Notes under the pieces: model-generated | Database searches by the model: none | What the model was told of the DNA's origin: nothing | What the model saw: the letters and a program-made list of their open reading frames with translations, nothing else | Source of the DNA: Blastocatellia bacterium | GTDB taxonomy: Bacteria; Acidobacteriota; Blastocatellia; Chloracidobacteriales; JADJPF01 | Assembly: GCA_016789295.1 (NCBI GenBank) | Contig: JAEUQL010000034.1 | Span: 1 to 14,868, forward strand | Direction: 5' to 3' | DNA: 14,868 bases | Shown here: positions 7,115-14,858 of the stretch, in pieces | How positions within the stretch are numbered: position 1 is the first letter of the stretch | Layout of the letters: the number at the start of each line of letters is the position of its first letter | Translations under genes and position numbers: made by a program

Positions 7115-7564
7115 ATGCAAGATATAACCAAACTCCTCTCTCACTTCATACGTCTTTCACAAAATCAAGAAGACATCTCTCAAACAGCAGCTTTCATATC
7201 TTGGAAAATAGTTGTGGGTGAAGCTATTTCAAGAATAAGTAGACCTTTGAGCCTTAACAGAAAAACTCTTATCATAGGCGTTGTAGATGAAACCTGGAAG
7301 AAGCAGCTTGAACAGATGTCAGGGCAGATAATATTTAAGCTGAATGCTGTCATCGGCGTAGTATTAGTTACAAATCTCGATTTCCAGATTGCTCCAGAAC
7401 ATTTCAAAGCCCAACAAAAAGTCAACCCTTCTACTAATGCTGAAGTTACAGATGAACTAATACTTGATGCAGCAGAAAAGATCACCGATCCAAAACTTCG
7501 AAACCTCTACATAAAAGCCGCAGGCAAATACCTAGAAGCACAAGAAAAGGTGAGTAAGGCATAG
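7115..7564 (+). CDS. dciA: DUF721 / DciA-like replicative helicase loader
   Basis: 149-aa DUF721 protein. Family members studied as DciA assist loading of the replicative helicase DnaB and are ancestral to the DnaC/DnaI loaders. Seen directly: the typical SW-x-x-VVGEAISRIS-x-P start (Trp30, Val33-Pro44), then the core strand and helix TLIIGVVDETWKKQLEQM (51-68), then a helix and a strand ending near residue 92. Residues 100-149 form a charged, probably helical tail. Length and order fit the N-terminal KH-like domain plus a short extension. The ATG at 7115 has a good Shine-Dalgarno. Being next to secA agrees with placements I recall for this family in other bacteria. It is followed 21 nt downstream by the TIR gene on the same strand, which suggests one transcript. 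Helicase loading is inferred from the family, not shown here. Confidence 0.83.
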   Translation: MQDITKLLSHFIRLSQNQEDISQTAAFISWKIVVGEAISRISRPLSLNRKTLIIGVVDETWKKQLEQMSGQIIFKLNAVIGVVLVTNLDFQIAPEHFKAQQKVNPSTNAEVTDELILDAAEKITDPKLRNLYIKAAGKYLEAQEKVSKA

Positions 7565-7575
7565 ATAGACTATAC

Positions 7576-7581
7576 AGGAGG
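7576..7581 (+). promoter_or_regulatory. Consensus Shine-Dalgarno of the TIR gene
   Basis: AGGAGG, 4 nt before the ATG at 7586, is the strongest ribosome site in the window. It lies in the 21-nt gap after dciA, so the TIR gene need not depend on translational coupling. Confidence 0.8.
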
Positions 7582-7585
7582 CATA

Positions 7586-8500
7586 ATGAAAATATTTATC
7601 AGCTACTCTCGTAACGATAGCAAATCTGTCTACCCAATTGTTGAAGAGATGAAGAAAAATGACTTCAACTGTTGGATTGATCTAGAAAATATAGAACCTT
7701 CAGAGGAGTGGAAAAAAAAGATTGATGAAGAGCTTTGTACTGCAGATCTATTTTTATTGTTTTGGTCTGTTAATGCTAAAGGCTCAAATTATGTAAATGA
7801 TGAGTGTCAAATTGCTTCTAAGCTCTATATTAATCAAAAGATAAAAATATTGGCTGTGAGGCTAGATAGTACTAAATTACAACCGCCTTTTGATCGTGTA
7901 CAGCTTATAGACTTGCAAGAAGGTCACTCAGAGCTACAGATTAAAAATTTTGTCAACAAGATACCAAAGGAATACAAAGCTTTCTCACGTCAAAAACCTT
8001 TGAAAGAACAAAGCTGGCAAGAGGTCGAAGAAACACCTTTGGTGAGAGTTCATTACTACAGCAAATCAACTTTTAGAGCAGATATCATTGGATTTCCCCA
8101 AAACAAACTGTCTACAGCCCCTAGCAGCCTTGCTGTTTGCTTACAATTTTCTCAAAGCAAAAGTAAAAACATGATACTAGATGTATATAATACCCTTGGT
8201 CTTTCAGATCCTTGGATACTACATATTACTGGACCTGAATCCAATTCAAGAGATAAATATGAGCTAGCAGATGATAATCCAAAAGAATGGGAAATGTGCC
8301 GACAGTTTGTCAAACAAGTTATTGGAGAAGTTGCAGCTTCAGGAAAAACTACATTAAAGTTTTTCACTCTTGCTCCAGCAGCACTTGTAGGAGGCATTGC
8401 AATGGCTTATTACCGATTCTGGGATGTACAGTTTTTTAATTGGACTGGCCAAAAATCTCCTTACACAATGGTATTAGATCTGAAAAGTAATGAAGGATAG
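7586..8500 (+). CDS. TIR domain protein with SAVED-like C-terminal domain
   Basis: 304-aa cytoplasmic protein, no signal or membrane segment. Residues 1-125 are a TIR domain: box-1 strand KIFISYSRND (2-11), CWIDLENIEPSEEW (29-42) in the BB-loop region, strand DLFLLFWS (54-61), and SNYVNDE (67-73), where Glu73 fits the NAD+-cleaving glutamate. Residues 150-304 look like a SAVED domain: strand SLAVCLQFS (181-189), WILHITGP (210-217), a long helix (233-252), then LKFFTLAPAALVGG (257-270) and the final strands QFFNWT and YTMVLDL. In known CBASS TIR-SAVED proteins, SAVED binds a cyclic trinucleotide and the TIR filament destroys NAD+. No CD-NTase is nearby. The TIR half is AT-rich (about 33% GC over 7621-7920), which may mark horizontal origin. 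TIR is certain; SAVED is by pattern, and a TIR fused to another sensor is the alternative. Confidence 0.75.
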   Translation: MKIFISYSRNDSKSVYPIVEEMKKNDFNCWIDLENIEPSEEWKKKIDEELCTADLFLLFWSVNAKGSNYVNDECQIASKLYINQKIKILAVRLDSTKLQPPFDRVQLIDLQEGHSELQIKNFVNKIPKEYKAFSRQKPLKEQSWQEVEETPLVRVHYYSKSTFRADIIGFPQNKLSTAPSSLAVCLQFSQSKSKNMILDVYNTLGLSDPWILHITGPESNSRDKYELADDNPKEWEMCRQFVKQVIGEVAASGKTTLKFFTLAPAALVGGIAMAYYRFWDVQFFNWTGQKSPYTMVLDLKSNEG

Positions 8501-8507
8501 AACTACC

Positions 8508-8545
8508 AAGTAGAGAAAAGTTTTAATCAGATCAATCTTCTACTT
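8508..8545. terminator. Weak bidirectional terminator candidate
   Basis: Between converging genes, AAGTAGA (8508-8514) pairs with TCTACTT (8539-8545) around a 24-nt loop, and a competing pairing GAAAAGT/ACTTTTC (8515-8521/8542-8548) is possible. The stem is AT-rich and the T-run short. Location is the main argument. Confidence 0.3.
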
Positions 8546-8546
8546 T

Positions 8547-9911
8547 TCAGTTCTGTTTTCCAGAAATTCCAAGAACTTTCATTCGTCTGTAGAGGTGGCT
8601 GCGGTCTATGCCCATAGCTTCTGCTGTTTTGGTAATGTTGCCCTGCCACTCGGCAAGTTTTCTTAAAATGAACTCTTTTTCATAAGCTTCACTTGCTTCA
8701 CGGTAGTTGTCAAAATTGTAGCTTGCAACTGGATTGTTAGAAGCACTCTCTATCTTTGGAAGCTGTAGATCGTCAACGGTGATCTTCTGTTTTGGTACCA
8801 TTATTACAATTCTTTCTATGACACTTCGCAATTCTCTAACATTTCCTGGCCAGCTATATTCCTGCATAAAATCTATAGTTTCTTGCATAAACTGTTTATT
8901 TTCTCGGCCATTCTGAATTGAATAGTGGCGGTTGAAGTGGTCTACAAGTGCTGCAATATCTTCTGGATGCTCTCTCAAAGGTGGTATTTGAAAAGGGATC
9001 ACGTTAAGGCGATAGAAGAGGTCTGCGCGAAAATTGCCTTTTTCCATCTCTTCGTACAACCGTTTGTTGGTTGCAGCTATCACTCTTACATCGACGGCTA
9101 CAGGAACTGAACTACCTAACGGCTCAAAACGCTGTTCTTCAAGAACGCGCAGCATTTTTGCTTGCATCTTCAGGCTCATATCGCCTACTTCATCAAGAAA
9201 GAGCGTTCCACCACTTGCCATTTCAAATTTGCCTTGTTTGTTCTGGCTCGCTCCTGTAAAAGCACCTTTAACATGACCAAACAACTCAGATTCTATCAAC
9301 TCTTCTGGAACAGCAGAACAGTTCATAGCAATAAATGCTCCTTTAGAGCGCAAAGACTGCTGATGAAGTGCGTTGGCTACAAGCTCTTTTCCAGTACCCG
9401 TTTCACCATAGATGAGAACTCTGCCATTTGTTGGAGCAGCAACCGTTATCTGTTGCCTCAAAGCACGCATTGGGGCACTCTCACCAATAATTTCAAGCCC
9501 AGTAAGCGAAGATGTGGTAGCTGGAGGAAAGTTCCCAAGCTCTTTTTCAGCTTGTGCAATGGCAGTTTTAACTGTCTGGATGGTCTTTTCCAGCTTTAAT
9601 GGTTTCTCGACAAAGTCTACTGCTCCAAGTTTTGTAGCTCTAACAGCAGTTTCAATTGTGCCGTGTCCAGAGATCATTATGATTGTGCTTGTTGGATACT
9701 TTAGCTTGATGCGTTCAAGTGTCTCCATTCCATCAATACCTGGAAGCCAGATATCGAGAAGTATACAGTTGTAGGTGTGTGTTTCTAGCAGCTTAAGACA
9801 CTCTTCACCTGTAGCAACACTTTCTACATCAAAACCTTCATCTTCCAAAATTCCCTTGAGCGATTGTCTTATTCCACGCTCGTCATCCACAACAAGAACT
9901 GTCTTTGACAT
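8547..9911 (-). CDS. Sigma-54-dependent response regulator, NtrC/NtrX family
   Basis: 454-aa DNA-binding activator of sigma-54 RNA polymerase, controlled by phosphorylation. Three domains are complete. The receiver domain (1-120) has Asp9/Asp10, phospho-acceptor Asp53 in LLDIWLPG and Lys103. The AAA+ domain (about 138-370) has Walker A GETGTGKE (169-176), the sigma-54 contact loop GAFTGA (216-221), Walker B GGTLFLDE (234-241) and SWPGNVREL (353-361). A Fis-type helix-turn-helix closes it (about 405-447, NITKTAEAMGIDRSHLYRRM), and its RSxLYRRMKxLGI ending is most like NtrX. It begins 8 nt after the dnaE stop on the same strand, with its ribosome site in the dnaE 3' end, so it is probably co-transcribed. 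No histidine kinase is in the window, so the partner and targets are unknown, and the exact subfamily is uncertain. Confidence 0.95.
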   Translation of the reverse strand: MSKTVLVVDDERGIRQSLKGILEDEGFDVESVATGEECLKLLETHTYNCILLDIWLPGIDGMETLERIKLKYPTSTIIMISGHGTIETAVRATKLGAVDFVEKPLKLEKTIQTVKTAIAQAEKELGNFPPATTSSLTGLEIIGESAPMRALRQQITVAAPTNGRVLIYGETGTGKELVANALHQQSLRSKGAFIAMNCSAVPEELIESELFGHVKGAFTGASQNKQGKFEMASGGTLFLDEVGDMSLKMQAKMLRVLEEQRFEPLGSSVPVAVDVRVIAATNKRLYEEMEKGNFRADLFYRLNVIPFQIPPLREHPEDIAALVDHFNRHYSIQNGRENKQFMQETIDFMQEYSWPGNVRELRSVIERIVIMVPKQKITVDDLQLPKIESASNNPVASYNFDNYREASEAYEKEFILRKLAEWQGNITKTAEAMGIDRSHLYRRMKVLGISGKQN

Positions 9912-9919
9912 TTTAACTT

Positions 9920-12900
9920 CTATCCTATCCAGACCACCCCAAGAGACTCTATAGCCGCCCTAAGTTCTGGACCTGGTTTGACTGTGACATAATGACTTGG
10001 AGTGATATAAGCAACTATACCATCAGGAAGTTCTACTTCAAAACTAACAGGACAATCACCTCTGTATGAATCTATAGTGTCTTGTAACTTATCAACTTTA
10101 TCAGCAGTAAAAGGTGCAAAAATACGAAGTTTAACCATTCTTGCATTTCTCTCTTTGATACCTTCAAGCATCTCTACATCTTCAGCAATTATGGAGAATA
10201 GCCCTTCGTCTTCAACTTCGAGTTTCCCTGTGATAAAGACTGGTTTGTCACTTTTCAGTTTAGAGTTGATCTTGTTGTATATGTCTGGCCAAACAACTAC
10301 CTTGACATTTCCGTACTGGTCTTCCAGTTGACATATCGCGAAACGATCACCTTTTTTGGTCATTCGAATGTTGAGTGAGCTTATAATGCCACCTATTTTT
10401 ACTATTTCGCCATGAGTGCCAGAAGTTTTGAGCTTATCTATGTTGGTTGAAGCAAAGTCAGCTAGTAGGCTACTGTAGTTCTCCAAAGGGTGACCTGTTA
10501 TATAAAACCCCAAAGTCTCTTTCTCTTCATTAAGCATCTGTGCGTGGCTCCAGACAGGTACACGAGGCAGTTCCGGCTCAACAACTTCTACTGCTGCTGT
10601 TTCTAGCATTCCAAAGAGTGATTCTTGTCCAGAAGTTTTGTCACGCTGTGCACGCAGTCCAGCCTCAATTGCAGAGTCGATAGCAGCAAAGAGTCGTGCA
10701 CGCCATTCACTCACTTCGCATTTACGAAGACTATCGAATGCACCAGACTTAATCAAGCTTTCTAACACACGTTTATTTACTGCTTTTGCTTCTACTCTCT
10801 CTGTAAAGTCATAAAGTGACTTAAACGCTCCACCACTTTCACGGGCAGCAACTATTGAAGAGACGGCTGATTGACCTATACCTTTTATTGCAGCAAGGCC
10901 AAATCTGATAGCAATACCCTGTGGAGTAAATGTATCAAAACTAACATTCACATCAGGAGGTAGTATCTCTACTCCCATTCTTTTTGCTTTCTCGATATAT
11001 CGAGCTACCTTATCTTGATTGTCTAGTTCGTTTGAAAGGACGGCAGACCAGAAGTGTGCTGGATAGTGAGCTTTGAGATAGGCAGTATGATAAGCAAGCA
11101 GCCCATAAGCTACGGAGTGGCTGCGGTTAAAAGCATAGTCTGCAAAACCTTCTAAGCTACTCCAAAGTTTTTCTAGCTTCACTTTGTCGTGTCCTGCATT
11201 AACAGCTTGTGTAAAAAATTTCTCTTTATGGGCATCGAGTTCTTCGCGCTTCTTTTTGCCCATTGCACGTCTTACTAGATCGGCTTCTCCCAAGCTATAT
11301 CCAGCAAGTACTTGAAATATAGCCATAATCTGCTCTTGATATACAGGTACACCATAAGTGTTGCCCATAACCTTTTTCAGATCGGCGATGTCATACCTCA
11401 CAGGCTTGCGACCGTGTCTTCTTTCTATGTAATCATCTACCATTCCGCTATCTATTGGCCCAGGGCGGTAGAGCGCATTGAGTGCTGCCAAGTCTTCCAA
11501 TCCATCCGGCTTCATCCTGCGACAAAGATCTTTCATTCCGTCAGATTCAAACTGGAAGATGGCATCAGTATCACCATCGGCAAAGAGCTTCAGTGCTGGA
11601 GGATCTGTTAGTGAAATAAGCGTTAAATCTATCTGGTCGCCAGCATCACGCTCTATCATCTTTAAACAATCATCAATGATAGTCAGCGTAGTCAGTCCAA
11701 GAAAGTCCATCTTGAGCATCCCTGTTTTCTCAAGATCCGTCATTTCGTACTGAGTAGCAAGTTCATCTTTGGGTGATTTATAGACAGGAACTAGCTCATA
11801 AAGTGGTTGTGGAGATATGACAACTCCTGCAGCATGTAGTGATGCATGCCTAGCACAACCTTCCAAACGTTTTGCAAGGTTTATAAGTTTAGCAACGCGC
11901 TCATCTGTATCTATAGCTTTTTTGAGTTCTGGAACCTGTTTTATAGCTTCGTCTATAGAAACATTTCGACCACGCACAGGAGGTGGAATCATCTTGGCTA
12001 TCTTCTCAACTTCAGCATAGGGCATCTCCATAACCCTACCTATATCTTTTATTGCTGCCCGCGAAGCCATTGTTCCAAAAGTTATTATCTGTGACACATT
12101 CTCTTTGCCGTAAAAATCGCTCACATAATTGATGACAGATGAGCGACCTCGTACACAGAAATCTATATCAATGTCTGGCATTGAGACACGTTCTGGATTA
12201 AGGAATCTTTCAAACATCAGCTCATATTCCATAGGGTCAACATCTGTGATAGCTAGTGAATATGCTACTAAGCTACCAGCAGCAGAGCCACGTCCTGGAC
12301 CAACAGGAATACCTTGCTGTTTGGCAAAGCGTATAAAGTCCCAAACTATCAGAAAATAGCCTGGGAAACCCATCTTTTTGATGGTCTCTATTTCAAGGTC
12401 TAGTCGTTCGTAGTAGCGTTGTAAGTCATAGCGAAGCTTGCCTTCAGATGCAAGCTTTCGCAAGAGTCTACACCGCTCCTCAAAACCTTCACGAACTACT
12501 TTCTCAAAATAGCTATCTATAGTGTAATTTTCTGGTACTGGATAGATAGGCAAATAGTTTTTGCCTTTGGGCATTTCCAGATTGCAACGCTCGGCAATCT
12601 CCAAAGTGCGCATCAGTGCATTGGGTAGTTCGTCACCAAAAACTTCCCACATCTCTTCTGGGCTGCGCAAGTAATGATAAGGAGTGTAGCGCATTCTACC
12701 CTCTTCATTCATTGTCCTACCTGTTTGTAAACAGATCAGAGCATCATGAGCTTCAAAATCTTCAGCCGTAAGAAAATGGCAGTCATTAGTTACCACAAGT
12801 GGAATATCTACTTTTCTGGAAAGCTCTACAAGAGATTGGTGTATACGTTGCTGTGGCTCTATTTGATGGTTTTGTATCTCTAGAAAATAGTTACCTTTGC

Positions 12901-13432
12901 CCATTATGTCTTGAAATTCGAGTGAAGCTTTCGCTGCTTCGTCAAACTTTCCTTGCATCAATAGCGACTGTGGAACTCCACTAAGACATGCCGATAGACC
13001 TATCAATCCTTCACTATATTTTGCTAGTAGTTCGCGGTCTATTCTTGGTTTGTAGTAGTAGCCTTCCGTGTAAGCAAAGGAAGAGAGTTTGACGAGATTC
13101 TGATAGCCAATAAAGTTAGTAGCCAGCAATACAATATGGTTTGTACCTTTTTCACCATCTTGTCCAACTCCTGGTGCATCATTTGGAGTTTTGCTGTGGC
13201 GCAAATTGCGAGCTATATATGCTTCCATACCTATGATCGGCTTTATTGATGACGATTTCATAGTGTTGTAGAACGAGATTGCACCGAAAAGATTGCCATG
13301 GTCGGTGACAGCAACTGAAGACATACCCAATTCGGCTACACGCTTAGCCAAAGGCCCATGCTGAATAGCACCATCAAGTAGACTGAAGTCTGTGTGTAGG
13401 TGTAGGTGGCAGAAATCCCGTTTGGTGGACAT
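9920..13432 (-). CDS. dnaE: DNA polymerase III alpha subunit
   Basis: Catalytic subunit of the replicative polymerase, 1170 aa, normal for DnaE1. Domains in order: PHP (about 1-260), beginning CHLHLHTDFSLLDGA; the polymerase palm with GPGRGSAAGSLVAYS (about 378-392) and the catalytic PDIDIDF (419-425); fingers and beta-binding region with the RRAMGKKK and HSVAYGLLAYHTAYLKAHYP segments; an OB fold (about 1012-1080, GGIISSLNIRMTKKGDRFA); and a C-terminal domain. The PHP metal ligands appear intact (HLH near 9-11, VTDHGN, GMEAY, TNH, SACL, NDCHF). In other bacteria this goes with built-in 3'-5' proofreading, unlike E. coli. I chose the ATG at 13432, which has AGAGAG 6 nt upstream and gives the normal N-terminus. 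A TTG 12 codons upstream (13468) would add an unlikely extension. The response regulator follows directly. Confidence 0.98.
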   Translation of the reverse strand: MSTKRDFCHLHLHTDFSLLDGAIQHGPLAKRVAELGMSSVAVTDHGNLFGAISFYNTMKSSSIKPIIGMEAYIARNLRHSKTPNDAPGVGQDGEKGTNHIVLLATNFIGYQNLVKLSSFAYTEGYYYKPRIDRELLAKYSEGLIGLSACLSGVPQSLLMQGKFDEAAKASLEFQDIMGKGNYFLEIQNHQIEPQQRIHQSLVELSRKVDIPLVVTNDCHFLTAEDFEAHDALICLQTGRTMNEEGRMRYTPYHYLRSPEEMWEVFGDELPNALMRTLEIAERCNLEMPKGKNYLPIYPVPENYTIDSYFEKVVREGFEERCRLLRKLASEGKLRYDLQRYYERLDLEIETIKKMGFPGYFLIVWDFIRFAKQQGIPVGPGRGSAAGSLVAYSLAITDVDPMEYELMFERFLNPERVSMPDIDIDFCVRGRSSVINYVSDFYGKENVSQIITFGTMASRAAIKDIGRVMEMPYAEVEKIAKMIPPPVRGRNVSIDEAIKQVPELKKAIDTDERVAKLINLAKRLEGCARHASLHAAGVVISPQPLYELVPVYKSPKDELATQYEMTDLEKTGMLKMDFLGLTTLTIIDDCLKMIERDAGDQIDLTLISLTDPPALKLFADGDTDAIFQFESDGMKDLCRRMKPDGLEDLAALNALYRPGPIDSGMVDDYIERRHGRKPVRYDIADLKKVMGNTYGVPVYQEQIMAIFQVLAGYSLGEADLVRRAMGKKKREELDAHKEKFFTQAVNAGHDKVKLEKLWSSLEGFADYAFNRSHSVAYGLLAYHTAYLKAHYPAHFWSAVLSNELDNQDKVARYIEKAKRMGVEILPPDVNVSFDTFTPQGIAIRFGLAAIKGIGQSAVSSIVAARESGGAFKSLYDFTERVEAKAVNKRVLESLIKSGAFDSLRKCEVSEWRARLFAAIDSAIEAGLRAQRDKTSGQESLFGMLETAAVEVVEPELPRVPVWSHAQMLNEEKETLGFYITGHPLENYSSLLADFASTNIDKLKTSGTHGEIVKIGGIISSLNIRMTKKGDRFAICQLEDQYGNVKVVVWPDIYNKINSKLKSDKPVFITGKLEVEDEGLFSIIAEDVEMLEGIKERNARMVKLRIFAPFTADKVDKLQDTIDSYRGDCPVSFEVELPDGIVAYITPSHYVTVKPGPELRAAIESLGVVWIG

Positions 13433-13715
13433 ATATAACTCTCTTTGGATGAAATAGCCTTTGAACAAGGTTCTTTGTGTCGCAAGTTATATCGTTTTTC
13501 TAGTTTGAGCAACCATATTGAGAGAAGCCCTTTGTGCTCTGCAAGGTAGTAAAAGAAGAGTTACTCCACTGCCATTTCATCACAGAAAAAGTCCTACTCG
13601 CCACAAAAACCGTAAGCAAAAGAAAAAATCTGAATAAAAAACAGAAATCATTTCGTATGGTCAACGAGCCGTAATTTCTGCGGTAAAAAAAGCCAAAAAA
13701 GAGGGAGAAGGGATA
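13433..13715. other. 283-bp divergent intergenic region between dnaE and the Tat-signal gene
   Basis: No gene was found here. It contains a possible dnaE promoter (separate entry), a palindrome GAAAT-C-ATTTC (13644-13654), and a 7-bp inverted repeat CAGAAAT (13642-13648)/ATTTCTG (13674-13680) whose left arm overlaps that palindrome. Such nested symmetry upstream of 13716 could be an operator. No good plus-strand -35/-10 pair was recognised. Several A-rich runs occur at 13615-13640 and 13685-13700. The purine-rich Shine-Dalgarno GAGGGAG (13701-13707) lies 8 nt before the ATG. Confidence 0.5.
13486..13512 (-). promoter_or_regulatory. Possible dnaE promoter
   Basis: On the minus strand TATAAC (13486-13491) matches the -10 consensus at 5 of 6. 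TTGCTC (13507-13512) is the nearest -35-like box, but the 15-nt spacer is short. Initiation would give a leader of roughly 45 nt before the ATG at 13432. Confidence 0.3.
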
Positions 13716-14858
13716 ATGTCTAGCAGAAGAGACTTTATTAAAGTAGCTGCATTTGCCACTACTTCGATGGTAGTTGGAGGAAAATCAGAAGCTTCTTTGA
13801 TAGAAGAGCCTCCTATTCAAAAAGCAAGCAAGCCACTGAAGATCTTGATCTTGGGAGGAACAGGTTTTATAGGACCACACCAGGTACGCTACGCGCTTGC
13901 TCGTGGCCACAAAGTTACTCTATTTAATCGAGGTAAAACAAATCCAAAGCTCTTTCCAGATGTTGAGCAGTTGACAGGAAATAGAAATGGAGATTTAGAA
14001 TCTTTAAAAGGTAAAGAATGGGATGTAGTGATAGACAATCCAGCTACACTTCCACGATGGGTGAGAGACACAGCACAGCTTCTCAAAAACAGTGCTAAGC
14101 ATTATGTTTTCATCTCCACCATCTCTGTCTATTCAGACGTAAGCAAGCCCGACATGGATGAGACTGCTGCTGTAGCCACCATTGATGACCCTACTGTTGA
14201 AAAGATCACTGGTGAGACTTACGGTGCACTCAAAGCACTTGCTGAAAAAGAGGCTGAAAAAGCCTTTCCTGGAAAAGCATTAATAATTCGTCCTGGTCTG
14301 ATTGTTGGTCCAGGGGATCTTACCGACAGATTCTCATACTGGCCTGTCAGGATCGAAAAAGGTGGCGAGATACTGTCACCAGGTACACCTGATGATCCAG
14401 TCCAGTTTATTGATGCACGCGACCTTTCTGAATGGGTTATCAGGATGGTTGAACAATCAGAAGTAGGTGTATACAACGCAACAGGCCCCAAATCTCCACT
14501 CTCAATAGCCGAAATGCTTTATGGCATTAAAGCTGTAACTACTTCAGATGCAAAGTTTACCTGGGTAGACTCTGACTTTCTCTCTTCACAAAAAGTATTT
14601 CCGTGGGTGCACATGCCCGTCTGGGTTCCACCCAAAGGAGATTCTGCAGGTTTTAGCCGCATAAGTGTGAAACGAGCTGTCGCCAAAGGATTGACCTATA
14701 GACCATTAGCCGACACTGCCAAAGCAACGCTCGATTGGTACAAGACACGACCCTCAGAACAACAAGCAAAACTTGCAGCAGGAATTTCTCCAGAAAGAGA
14801 AACTGAAGTACTAGCTGCATGGCACAGCAGAAAGAAAGGGCAGACTTCGGGTGCTTAA
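13716..14858 (+). CDS. Tat-signal NAD-dependent epimerase/dehydratase-like protein (SDR)
   Basis: 380-aa protein of the extended SDR superfamily, with a predicted twin-arginine signal. The N-terminus has SRRDFIK (3-9), a hydrophobic stretch (10-21) and a possible cleavage site near SEA-S (24-27), so it is probably folded with its nucleotide in the cytoplasm and exported by Tat. The Rossmann domain starts KILILGGTGFIGPH (42-55), with NRGK (71-74) after the second strand. STISVYS (134-140) and YGALK (169-173) supply the Ser and the Tyr-x3-Lys pair, followed by IIRPGLIVGPGD (190-201) and VQFIDARDLSEWV (229-241). The C-terminal region is helical and charged. The substrate is unknown: members are annotated as sugar-nucleotide epimerases or reductases, but a periplasmic place makes nucleotide-sugar substrates doubtful. 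The ATG is supported by a strong ribosome site and a correctly placed Tat motif. It is transcribed divergently from dnaE. Confidence 0.9.
   Translation: MSSRRDFIKVAAFATTSMVVGGKSEASLIEEPPIQKASKPLKILILGGTGFIGPHQVRYALARGHKVTLFNRGKTNPKLFPDVEQLTGNRNGDLESLKGKEWDVVIDNPATLPRWVRDTAQLLKNSAKHYVFISTISVYSDVSKPDMDETAAVATIDDPTVEKITGETYGALKALAEKEAEKAFPGKALIIRPGLIVGPGDLTDRFSYWPVRIEKGGEILSPGTPDDPVQFIDARDLSEWVIRMVEQSEVGVYNATGPKSPLSIAEMLYGIKAVTTSDAKFTWVDSDFLSSQKVFPWVHMPVWVPPKGDSAGFSRISVKRAVAKGLTYRPLADTAKATLDWYKTRPSEQQAKLAAGISPERETEVLAAWHSRKKGQTSGA

Noticed and set aside
9034..9774. Several overlapping plus-strand frames opposite the response regulator
   Set aside because: They lie entirely antisense to conserved AAA+ and receiver domain sequence and encode low-complexity Ser-rich peptides.
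13433..13468. Upstream TTG start for dnaE adding 12 residues
   Set aside because: The extra residues do not resemble DnaE N-termini, while the ATG at 13432 has a good ribosome site and places the PHP motif normally.
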